NCBI GenBank assembly: GCA_930367215.1
Contig: OV884059.1
Coordinates: 5,232,945-5,296,944, forward strand
DNA length: 64,000 nt
Direction: 5' to 3'
From: Pollenia angustigena
Lineage: Eukaryota; Arthropoda; Insecta; Diptera; Polleniidae
The notes under the pieces are model-generated. The model had not been told where the DNA came from and searched no databases. It was given only the letters and a program-made list of their open reading frames with translations. Positions within the stretch are counted from its first letter, which is position 1. Each line of letters opens with the position of its first letter. A program made the position numbers and the translations under genes. Positions 46,101 through 58,100 of this stretch are shown here, one piece after another.

Positions 46101-49100
46101 AATTGCATGATAAACTCTTCTGGCCTTTCAAACACACTTTTCTTTCCCTTCGATTCCCTTGATTCCCCTATTGTGCATAACATACATATGGTTAACGTCA
46201 CAATAAGAGTATGTTTACATTAATCTCAATGTAATTTAATTACATAAGTACTGTTATTATTTTTATTTGTTTTCATTATTTTTCCCTTACTATCTTGAAG
46301 TTAAGAAAAATAAAATATGTACTCTCTCTCATTCAAAAAAAAAAAAATTAAATTATAATAATTGTAAAATATTACAACAATGTTTTTTATTTTGACGAAA
46401 TTTTCTTTTTTTTTATAAACGTTGTATATTTGTATAACAACTTTATAGCACAAAATAAAATTGTGCACTATTTTGAGCTTAAAATTTAGTTGTTTATTTA
46501 ATTTTTTTTTATAATTTTATTTTACACCCACATTATTATAAGCAAGTAAGAAAGTTTAGTCGGTCAAGCCCAACAATATGATGCCCTACACCCCAATATC
46601 TAAAAACAAATTTATAAGAGTGTACTCTATTTGGGACCCAAGTAAAATATTCCTTTAAGGGCCATTATTATAACTTGGCGTTAGCTGTTATCCGACAGTT
46701 AACAGACGCTTTTTGACATATAACACATTATTATCTGTCAATTTAATCTTAACTTTAGCTAACTTCAAGTTGTAACAATGGCCCTAAAAGTTTTTTGTGC
46801 CAAATATTATTAAGATATCTTCATATATGGAATTTGCTTGCGTTAAAGAGATTTAAGGATAGGGTTTTTTATGAGATTTTTGCACTGAAAAGAAAAATCA
46901 ATCCCTTCGAACTTAAATCTAGCCGAAGGGGTGTCAATAGTACGGTAAATACGGATTTCCCTAAATCAAGTACAGAATGTTTGATTCAAGTTAAAATAAT
47001 TCGAAAGGGGGATCGACTTGACCAAAAGTGAGATAAAAGTTCAAGAATTTCTAAGTTGGTTTTATCCCGAATTCGTACTTAAAATAATACGAAAAGGATA
47101 TTGATTCTAACCTAAATACTTAACCCAGAGAACCAGAGAGAGAATGAGAGAATATTTTATTAGTTAACTTAAGTTGGCTTAAGCAACTGTGCGAATACAT
47201 GTTAATCATATGTGCAAACCATATTGTACTTAACAAACTTTTTGTAAGGTTTTATGAATCTGTCATTTGCTTAAGATTATAAAAATTTTAAATATATTTT
47301 TTTCAATAAATGATATTTTTTATTTTAATTAAAAAAAATTATCAAAAAAAACTTTACCGTTTCAAGCAATGTTTTAATTGATTTAATTAAATATAGCTCA
47401 GGCTATGACATTTCCCAACAGCAGTTCTACAGGTTTAAATTATTTTATTTTTTAAACGAAAAAATCAGTAACGATTTTTTGTTATTTAATGAATATTTTA
47501 ATTCAAAATTTATTTCAATGTAACTAAAATGTTAATGAAATCAAAATTATATTTTTGATTTTCTTTCCACCAAAAAAAAAAATTGATTCAATTATCACAT
47601 TAATTAAATTGATATACTTTTAAAACCATTTTTGAATTGATAAAAAAACTACTGATTATTTTTTCTGTGCCGAAGCATATTATAGTTAGGCCTTTACCCG
47701 TTACACATGCTTGTTTCAGGTTTTTTGTATTGCCCCGTTTGTTTACAGAAGAACTCTAAATTAGAAAACACCCGCGGCATGCGTGATATGATTTTCGCAA
47801 TCATTATACTTTGAAAATTTTGATGTATTTAACTAAATAGGATTTGGGAATTTTTGCATTTTATTTTACTTTTTAAAGATGAAAATAATGTATGTTTTTC
47901 TTCTTGTAGTGTTGGTTTTTCTTTACAAAACAAGCATGTCTTTTTTACCTACTTGTATAATGTTGTTGTTGCTATAACAATTTTTTACAAACACACGCGT
48001 ATTCGAGCATATCGAATGTGGAAAGAACTTAAATTAAGTACTTTATTTTTCTTTCTGTGTGATTAATTTTGGACCTACCAGCACAACAGTTTGTCAAGAC
48101 ATAGTAGCCAAAGTTATTGGCGCCAATTTATATATCAAAGCCAACATTTATAAGGAAGTGGTGGCATTAAAAGCTATTTTCGGGAGTAGTATTTGTTTGG
48201 GAGATTTGGTCAAATATGGACTGATTACAATAAAATTTAGTAAGATGATTTAGATCGCAATACAATTAGCTTAGACCAAATTTAATCTAAATACCGACAG
48301 AATAAGATGGCTTGCGGGTATAAAAAACCTACTCCTGGAAGAAAGTTGTATAAGGAATATGTGAAATTTTGGAACTTTGCGAATAGGGTTTATATGGACA
48401 GCCAGCCAGAAGAACGGTCGGACAATGTTAGATCGACTCAATAAACAATTCTGAGTCGATCTGTATACTTAAAGTATACCTTATATTCAAAGGTGTTACA
48501 AACATCAGCACAAACGCGTTATACCCTCTCCACTATCGTGTTGTGGTTATAAATAACTTGGCATTAACTATAGCGTTTTTTTTTTGGCATGAATTAAACA
48601 ATTCAAATATTTCAATATATTTATATAAATTTTAATTTACAATTTAAACCTGTATTTCAAACACGTTCAAGTAAAAAAAAAAATTAATAATATTCAAACT
48701 GCATTGTTTAGTTTTTTTCAGATTAGCAAAACATTAGGGGTTTTCACTCTTGGTAGTAGAATACTCTTGTAGACCTTTTAATTCTTGTTAGTATAGTTAA
48801 AGTGCAACGTTCTTCCTGTTTTTAAGGCTCAGTAAGCCGGGAGTAACAGTAACGTTGCAAATCAGCTGCTTCATTTTGTTGTATGTAAAGCAATTAGAAC
48901 GATTATAGTTAGCAGTAAGATGCTGCGTCTCAATCTGTTATAAATAGATTGGTCTTACTTTTTTACGGTAAGGTTTAAGGGCATAATAAATCTCACAAAT
49001 GGCTTGGCAAACACGTCAAAATTTTGCGTTTGTAGAAACATTTTTTGTTGTTAATTGGGGTGTTTGGACAAACATTTGAAGGAATGTTTGCAGAAATATT

Positions 49101-52100
49101 AAAAATTTTTAATATTTAGCATACTTGTTGGATATTTGTCAAACTTTTTGTGGCGTCTAATTCTAAATGTTTCATTCATTAATTTCTAATGTTATATTAA
49201 ATTTTTTTGGTAGTAGGTATTGCTTGCAACAAAACAGCTCGTTGTTTAAATCACTTTTTACTTTAAATTTTTTGCCTTTATTTTATATGTAATTTCTTCA
49301 CTGCCGCAGCACTACTGGCATCTGCATTCATTGTACAGAGAATATTTGTGTTGTTTATTGGCAAGCCCCGAACGGAAACAATGTGTGTGTTTGTCAAGCA
49401 TTTTGTGTGGTTTATTATGACCTTTAGCTACGGTTACCCCCGGCTAACTGAGCCTTAATTCTTTGTGTTACAAGTAAGAGTGTACCCAATAGCAAAAATA
49501 TAGACTGAATATTAAAGTAAATCATTCTCTTTTATAGTACATAATGTCAGTATCTAATGTAGGTTCCCTTCGTGACCATAATTCTATCTGTTTCCCATTA
49601 GTCACCAAACTTCAAGGTCCTAAAAGATTTAAAAAAATTATACCATCATCGTCTAAAAAGAACATTTAAATTACAACATTAAAACCGTCATTTTCCATCT
49701 CTGATACACAGATAAAAATAGAAAACAAACAAAATACACACAAAATGATTTTAAGATCTGATATTATGCCGGTAATTTATCGTTTTTTACAACAACAATA
49801 TAAATACATAAAAACCAAATTTAGAAACAATAACAAAAAAACTGTAATTTTGCTCACCCCCTTTCTCACTCTCTCACTCTCTCTACCAGACTTTTGCATA
49901 GAAAACATAAGCAAAAATCTTTAATACGAAAAGGCCATTAGACATTATAAGTATGTGTGAGTATCTACCCTGCAAATAATAGGACCAGTACAAACACGCG
50001 TGTAAAGTGTAGCCCACAAGGGACCATGACTAGTCCAAAAGTAACCCAAACGTATGGAAAAAACATGGTCTCTTTAACATTACGATGTCCTAGGGCAGGA
50101 CCATATAACCCAGCTTTGGACTACTCCATGGTATACTCAAGAGGATTAGTTTTGAAGTCGCTTAAAAACGAAAGCACATCGTTAAAAAACGAAGACATGT
50201 CGCCTCACTACAAACACTTTTTAAGAATGACATGGTCCATGCTTGCATTAAGCGGACCAGTCCATGGAGTAGTCCATTTTATCAAAATGGATCAGGTGGT
50301 CCAATATTATTTGCAGGGTAGTCAGCGGCGTGTGCAAGCTGTTTTTATACCCCCACCACAATAGTGGAGAGGATATTATGAATTTGTGCTGATGTTTGTG
50401 ACACCTTAAAATATTGGTCCTAGACCGAACTTTAAGTAATTTTGAGTTGATTTAACGATGGCTGGTTGATTATCTAACCATGTTATCTTGTGCGCAAAGT
50501 ACAGGCACAAAGCATACAGAGATAAAAAAGTGATGTATGAAAAATGCCTTAAACATTTGTGAGGGCAGCTTTCGAAGAAAGAGAAAGAAAACGTTTTTTT
50601 GGTAGTGAAGTGATAATGTGTAAAAACAGGCCGCTGCTATCAACACAAACTGCGTAATCAAAACAAAAATGCTGCTTTCGAAGAAAAAGACAGAAAAAAT
50701 ACAACATTTTCTGTCTCGTGACGCCTCTGTGTGCTCTGTGGTACAGTTCGCAATTTTAAAGATAATCTGATAAAATTTCCTATTAAAAATGGTGACAATT
50801 GGACCACAATTTCACATGGCCCCCATACAAACTCCTTTCCGGAATAGTTTTTGTGCCCATAAACCATCTTATTATGTTGGTATTTAGATAAAATTCGGTC
50901 CAAACTTATTTTATTGCAGCATAAATTGTCGCACCAATTTTTTTTTTCAAAATCGGTTCAAATTTGACTATAGTTCCCATACAATTACCACTTCCGAAAA
51001 CAGTTTTAAGTGCCAACACTTTCTTATACAATAATAAAAACAATAAAATTTGGCAAATAATAGTTTAAAAATAACGTCATGGCAATATTTTGTACTCGTT
51101 AGACAAAAATAAACCATAGTTTTCATATAAACCGCCTGCCTTATATCACTTAAAGGCAAATCTTATATAGATGACGATATCTAATAGAAACTGGGAATTA
51201 TTTCCTTCCGAAGGTTACTTTATATTATATTCAATATTTTTTCATTTTTCGAATTTATATTATGAGCTAAATTTCAGTTATGTATTTTATAAAGCTTTTT
51301 TGTAATAGTCCTATTCCTTCAATAGAATAGAATAGAATAGAATAGAATAGAATAGAATGAAATAGAATAGAATAGAATAGAATAGAATAGAATAGAATAG
51401 AATAGAATAGAATAGAATAGAATAGAATAGAATAGAATAGAATAGAATAGAATAGAATAGAATAGAATAGAATAGAATAGAATAGAATAGAATAGAATAG
51501 AATAGAATAGAATAGAATAGAATAGAATAGAATAGAATAGAATAGAATAGAATAGAATAGAATAGAATAGAATAGAATAGAATAGAATAGAATAGAATAG
51601 AATAGAATAGAATAGAATAGAATAGAATAGAATAGAATAGAATAGAATAGAATAGAATAGAATAGAATAGAATAGAATAGAATAGAATAGAATAGAATAG
51701 AATAGAATAGAATAGAATAGAATAGAATAGAATAGAATAGAATAGAATAGAATAGAATAGAATAGAATAGAATAGAATAGAATAGAATAGAATAGAATAG
51801 AATAGAATAGAATAGAATAGAATAGAATAGAATAGAATAGAATAGAATAGAATAGAATAGAATAGAATAGAATAGAATAGAATAGAATAGAATAGAATAG
51901 AATAGAATAGAATAGAATAGAATAGAATAGAATAGAATAGAATAGAATAGAATAGAATAGAATAGAATAGAATAGAATAGAATAGAATAGAATAGAATAG
52001 AATAGAATAGAATAGAATAGAATAGAATAGAATAGAATAGAATAGAATAGAATAGAATAGAATAGAATAGAATAGAATAGAATAGAATAGAATAGAATAG

Positions 52101-55100
52101 AATAGAATAGAATTGAATAAATTCGAAAAATGAAAAAATGTTGACGATATCTAAATAATATTCCGCTCAAAAAACTTTTACATAAATCTTGACCTCATAA
52201 AATAATTTTGTTCTGGCTGGTCCATGATTGAACATGGTCCCAAATAGGGTATACATACTTGCAAAAATTTGATCTTATGTACTGTGGTGTATGGTATCAT
52301 ACAATCGGTCTTGACCGAATATACTTACTTTCTTACTTGTTTTGCTGTGCACAAGTTAATGACTGGGTACCATCACACATACACGTTGACGCAAAAACAA
52401 AACAAAATTTAGTCTACACCTAGACTTTGGACAGTGATACATTGGACTTTGATCGGTTGTTATTAAATGAAAAATAAAAGCAACAAATTTCGAAAATAAC
52501 ATAAATAAAAAAAATAAAAATATTTAATTTGCATTTTTGGGCTAAAAAAATAAAAGGGGATTTAGATGAGTGCGCGCATTACTCTTCATTTTACTTTGAA
52601 CGTAGTATTTTATGTTTTATTTAAGAGATAATTATCACTGAAATCTTATAACAAACAAAAAATGATTGCAAAATGTTTTTAAAAGCGTGGCAGGTTTAAT
52701 TGAGTTTAATTGTTGTTAATTTGTTTTGAAAAAAATAATGTTTATTATTTAAAATATTTTCCAATTGTATATTGAAACTCGTATGAATTTTATTGAAATT
52801 TATGGACAATTGTTTCTTAAATTTTAGTCAAGTTTACTAAAATTTAAAACAAATTAAAGTAAAAAATTTGTTTAAATTTGTGAAAATTTTTTTAAATTTT
52901 AAAAAACTTTTTTCAATTTGATAAAAGTTTAATAACTTGATAAAATTTCTTCAAATTTGATAAAAAAAAATGTTTGGACTTGGCAAAATTTCTTAAAATT
53001 TTTTAAAAATATGCGAGATTAAATCAAAATGCTTACAAATTTGTTTAAAAATCATTTAATTTTTATTATTATTAAAAATTCTATAACTTTTTTTTTAATC
53101 TTATTAGGATTTTTTGTTTAAACTTTGATATTGTTACAAGTAGAACTTTGCTTATAATTCGTATACGTTTTATTTGATTTAATGTCTTTAGTTTTTCTAA
53201 AATCTTTTTGGATGAAGTTTCTTTGCGATCTGACCTAAGCAACCAGTGAAATGCGCCTAGGAATAGCTTATCCCATTAACAATAAATTTCAGTGTTCAAG
53301 AATAACAATTGGGAATTAAGCACGAATAACAAAATCTTTTAAATTAAGATTTTAAAAACTTTATTGTAATACAATCGAAATTAATAAAACTTTTAAATCA
53401 GTAACAAGTTTTTTTCATTTTGTCAAAATTTTTTTATACCCTCCACCACAATTAGTTGTGAAGAGGGTATATTAAGTTTGTCATTCCGTGTGAAACTTTT
53501 TTATTATTCATCTCAGACCCCATAAAGTATATATATTCTGGGTCCTTGAGTAATTCTAAGTCGATTTAGCCATGTCCGTCTGTCTGTCCGTCTGTTGAAA
53601 ACACGCTCACTTTCGAACAACTCAAAAGAAATGAGCCAACTTGCTGCCAAATTGCTTGTAGTTATCCTAAGCAGTTTGGGATTGAAATCCAGCAAAATCG
53701 GTTCAGTAGGATCAGAGCTATGAATCAAAATGTGGAACCACCACCTAAAAAAATTGATCATTTTGTTACAAAAAACAACATAAATGATGGAACAAGGCAC
53801 GGAATGAGATAAGATTTCGCAAAAATTTGTTTTATTTGACTGGAAATCACGCTGTTAAATTTCGTGAAGATCCGTCAATAATTTACCCTAAGCCCCATAT
53901 AAACACTTCTCCCGGAAAACAGTTTAGTACGCCTAAAACCGTAAAAAAACGCTATCGTAACAGAATTTGGTACGTCACTGTTTTTTAGGACTAGAAATAA
54001 CACTGTGAAAGTTCGTGACGATCGGTCCATAATTTACCTTAGGCCCCATATAAACCCTACTACCGGAAAACAGTTTAGTACGCCTAATACCGTAAAAAAT
54101 AATGCAATCATAACAGAAATTGGTACGTTACAGTTTTAAAGGACTAGAAATGACGCTGTGAAATTTCGTGATGATCGGTCCATAATTTACCCTAGGCCCC
54201 ATATAAACCCTACTACCGGAAAACAGTTTAGTCGCCTAAAACCATAATTAATAGCAAATCGTCACAGTTTAAGATAATTATAATAAACAGACATCATACA
54301 GATATTACTCCTTAAACATTCGAACTGTCGGTGGAGGGTATCAAAGATTCGGCACAGCCGAATATAGCACTCTAATTTGTTAAATTTATCAACAATTTTA
54401 ATATTTTATTTATATTAACATTGTGATTTTTCATTTAACTGTTGCTTTTTAACTGAAGTTTTTGATATTTAAATTAGGATTAGGCTCATTAAATTTAAGA
54501 ACGGCAAAGAATTCTGATGATGGGAATTTGGTTACTCTCAAAACGTGTCAGTTCGACCCGAGATCAATCCCCCGTTTAGTCAAGAATAAAAGTTATCAAA
54601 AAAAAAAAAAAAAAAATTTCATTAATTTCATGTTGTAAATTTCTTCATTCGTTTAAAATAAATGTATGTAAATTAAATTTGATGAAGCCTTAAGCCTAAT
54701 TTAAATATGAAAAACTTACATTTTTTTAAGATTTTTTCAAAATTTTTTAAAACGGCAAAAATTGCTCAGTGTGGTTACTACCGAAACATGTTAAATTAAC
54801 CTGCTTTAGTCAATAATGAAAAGTTATCATTAAATTAGACTTGTAGTTGAACTGTTCTTTCCTTTACACTGCAGTTACACGCTCAAGTTTTTTTCATAGT
54901 CTTTTACAAATACTGTTTGTCAAAATTTCCAAAAATTGAAAGTTGTGACGTAGGCTGCATTCAATTTTTGAGCAATTTACTTATAAGATATCATCAAGAA
55001 AACAATTTATAAAGACAAACGAAAAATTTGCTCATTAACCTTGAAATCAGCTGTTTTCTTGAACGTAAATGAAAGAGAATTTTAAAGGCAAGTTCGTTAC

Positions 55101-58100
55101 AATTTTTAAAAGTATGAGTGTATTGGTAAACAAGTGTCAGTGTATCAAAACTTGATAAGCAAAACTTGATCGTGTAACCCTCAGGTTAGTAAAAATAATT
55201 TAATGAAAATTAAATTTGATGAACTCAAGCCTAACTAAATATCAAAGTTATCAAAAAATTATAAATAATTTTATGTTGTAAAATTACTTTCTTCTTAAAT
55301 TAATTTAATGAAGATTTAATTTGATGAACTAAATCCTGAATAAAAAATAAAAATATGAATTACAAACCATAAACAGTTCGATAAAATAACCACAGTACTA
55401 ATTTTATGTTTTTTTAATTGAACAAAATTTATTAAAATTTTTTAAACTTTTTAATGTTTTCAGTTTTCTAAATTTTTTTATAAATTTTATCGAATTTTTT
55501 TCTAAAAATTTTTCAATTTTATCAAACTTTTTGTAAATTTTAAATACATTTTTTTTCAGTTTTATCGAAATTTTTTTTTAAAAAAATGTTTCAAATTTTT
55601 TTAGTTTTATCCAAATATTTTATACTTAATTAAAGCATTTTTTAAATGTCATAAATATTTGATTAAAAGTTTTTTGAATTTATAAAAATTTTTTAATTTT
55701 ATAAATTTATTTAATTTTATTAAAAATTGTTTCTAGTTTTAAATTTTAAATATTGTTTTTTATTATTAATTACTAACAAACTGAAGAATTCTAATGATGG
55801 GAATGTGGTTATTCTCGGAACATGTCAATTCAACCTGAGTTCAATTCCCCATTCAGTCAAGAATAAAAATTATCAAAAAAAAATTTTTTTTAATTAATTT
55901 CATATTGTAAAATTCCTTCCTTCATTAAAATAATTTAATGAAAATTAAATTCAAATATTCAAAAATTGCAATTATGTATTAACAAAATTAATCCAAACTT
56001 TAATATTTTAATTAGGCTAAAGTTCATCAAATTTAACTTTCATTAAATTATTTTTATGAAGAAAGGATTTTTACAACATGAAAATTAATTAAAATTGTTA
56101 TTGAGTTTGCCGTTTAACACTCACAGCCATCAACGACCGCTGGCAGTTAATAGTCAAACCAGTCGTTGATGGCTGTGAGTGTTAAACGGCAAACCCCTCT
56201 GAAGAGATTGAGTGGTTGCAATCGAAACATGAAAGGGTAACCTGTCCGTAAAAGCCTGGGTTCGAGCCCAGCTGCAGTCAAGAATGAAAAATTATCAATA
56301 ACAATTTTAATTTATTTTCATGTTGTAAAATTATTTTTAAATTTTATTAAAAATTTTTTAAATTTCATCCAAATATTTTTGAATTTCAACAAATTTTTTT
56401 AATTTTCTCATAAACTTGATTAAAATTTTGTTTTATTTTTTTGTTTAAGGTCGACGTTGTTACCGGCCGCCAGTATACTTTTGCCGAAATCCGTGATTCC
56501 AGTGCTGCTTTGGCTGTGCGTTTTCAAACGAAATTCAAATTGGACAAGGGTGATGTAGTTGCCATATGTTTGCCCAATTTACCCGAATATCCAGGTGCTG
56601 TTTTAGGTGCCATTGAGGCTGGTTTGACAGTGACCACAGTTAATCCTATTTACACAGCAGGTAGGAGGAGCACAAGAAATTATGCCGAATAATCGATTAT
56701 TCGTTTCAAATTATTCGAATATTTTTTTTTAATTCACTTTTTCTTGTCAAGTTGTTGAAACATTTAATTAAATTAAATGAGTGATAAAGAAAAAGTTGTA
56801 TAAATTATTCGAATAATTTTTTACTTATGCTTTTTTTTGTTAAACTAGCTGACCCGACAGACGTTGTCCTGTCCAAATTAGGAAAAATGTTTGCGTTCGA
56901 TTTTTAAAATCCGTCAAAAAGATACGAACATTTGAAAGAAAAATTAGTCAAATCGATGGAGCCGTTTTCTGATTTTAGGTATATCGAAAAAAGTGGGCGT
57001 CTTTCCGCAAAAACCTAAGTTGGACCATAGCGATGATTTTCAAGAAAAAATCGGTCAAGCCGTTCTCAAGTTATGCGCTTGATAGAAAAAGTGGGCGTAA
57101 AAGTGGGCGTGGTACATTTTTTTTAATGAAAACGTAAAATGGATTAATACGAACATTTAAAAGAAAAATTAGTCAAATTCATGGAGGGGTTTTTTGATTT
57201 TAGGTAAATCGAAAAAAGTGGGCGGGGCAAAATTTTCTTTCCGTAAAAACCTAAGTTGGACCATGGCAATCATTTTAAAGAAAAAATCGTCCAAATTATA
57301 TAGATGTCATTGGTGGTGCAATATGAAAATTAGTTTTTGCCACGCCCCTCCGCCCGCAGAATCAGACTTCACAGTGTCACCCGCCTGAATATTCCGAAGA
57401 TTCCCTGAAAATTTTATCAAAATCGGTCCAGCCGTTTTAGAGTCCATACGTTACATACATACACACATCCTGTTTTATATATATAAGAGATAGAAGATTT
57501 CTAGAGATGTGTTAAAAATCAATCATTGTTAAAATAAAGTTAATGGTCCTCTTTGTATTGCATCTCTTTATATTTGATAATTTTTGGTTTGTTCAAATTA
57601 ATAAAAGAGTCATGTATACCGCTGCCAGTCTGTTGTTCAATAAAAAATTTTGTATTTTCTTATATTTATTGAAAAGAAACCACATTTTACAATATGTATC
57701 TATGTAAACAGCACAAATACCGATGGCCACACTCAAATTCAATCAACGGACTTTGGCCAAGGTTAAATTGGTGTAAATTTAACTAGACATAGTTGTAAAA
57801 CTACAAGATGAAATCACTTTTTTCTTATTAAAATAAAATAAAGTTCCAAAGATTTTCAATAGTTAAGGCCAAAAACACAAGGAGGGATTGTCATGATTTG
57901 TATACTTTTTATTGTGAAATATGAGTTATTGTAAATAAAATAAGAAAAATTTTATATTTTATTATAGATCAATAATATTTTGGAAAAAGTCTTGAACTTT
58001 TATTTATTGATTTCATAGGGAGACCCCCTCCTCCTTAATTCATTCTTCTTTTTGATTGATTTTTTTTGGCAAATTTGGGCAAAACAGTTTTGTTTTAATT

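Larger units (their letters stand above)
46541..48553 (+). repeat. Hairpin-ended dispersed repeat, interrupted copy
   Basis: The 5' part (AAGCAAGTAAGAAAGTTTAGTC... GATGCCCTACACC) runs from 46541 to about 46865; the 3' part resumes at about 48062 (TTAATTTTGGACCTACCAGC) and ends ATACCCTCTCCACTATCGTG near 48550. Between lie other DNA and the CACAGAAAA-type fragment at 47275-47672. A MITE (46659-46784) sits in the 5' part. Confidence 0.65.
50342..52343 (-). repeat. Hairpin-ended dispersed repeat, minus strand, interrupted by the AATAG insertion
   Basis: The minus strand begins at 52343 with AACAAGTAAGAAAGTAAGTA and TCGGTCAAGACCGA. It shares CCTATTTGGGACC and GAATATTATTTAGATAT with the copy at 37088 and ends near 50342 with ATCCTCTCCACTATTGTGG. 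A 957-bp insertion (51185-52141) splits it. Confidence 0.7.
43101..56449 (+). other. Intron 1 of the acyl-CoA synthetase (13.3 kb), filled with repeats
   Basis: Donor GTAAGT at 43101; acceptor TTGTTTAAG at 56441-56449, with an unusually purine-containing AAG end and a T-rich stretch upstream. It contains a degenerate tandem array, several copies of a tRNA-derived SINE, three hairpin-ended dispersed repeats, the AATAG array and several small inverted-repeat elements. No other exon fits between residues 98 and 99, because both ends are phase 0 and the protein reads VAT-VDVVTGRQYTF without a gap. Confidence 0.88.

Noticed and set aside
49957..50364. 135-codon plus-strand open frame
   Set aside because: It spans an inverted-repeat element (49968-50318) and runs into the end of another repeat. 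Composition and palindromic CCATGG words explain it; no family resemblance.
51319..52170. 283-codon minus-strand open frame
   Set aside because: It is the five-residue periodic translation of the AATAG microsatellite; three pentamers equal five codons, and no stop can arise in that frame.
53513..53800. 95-codon minus-strand frame
   Set aside because: It lies wholly in the mini-me-like repeat, including its (GTCY)n tract, and the same sequence in the fragment at 34.7 kb is not open.
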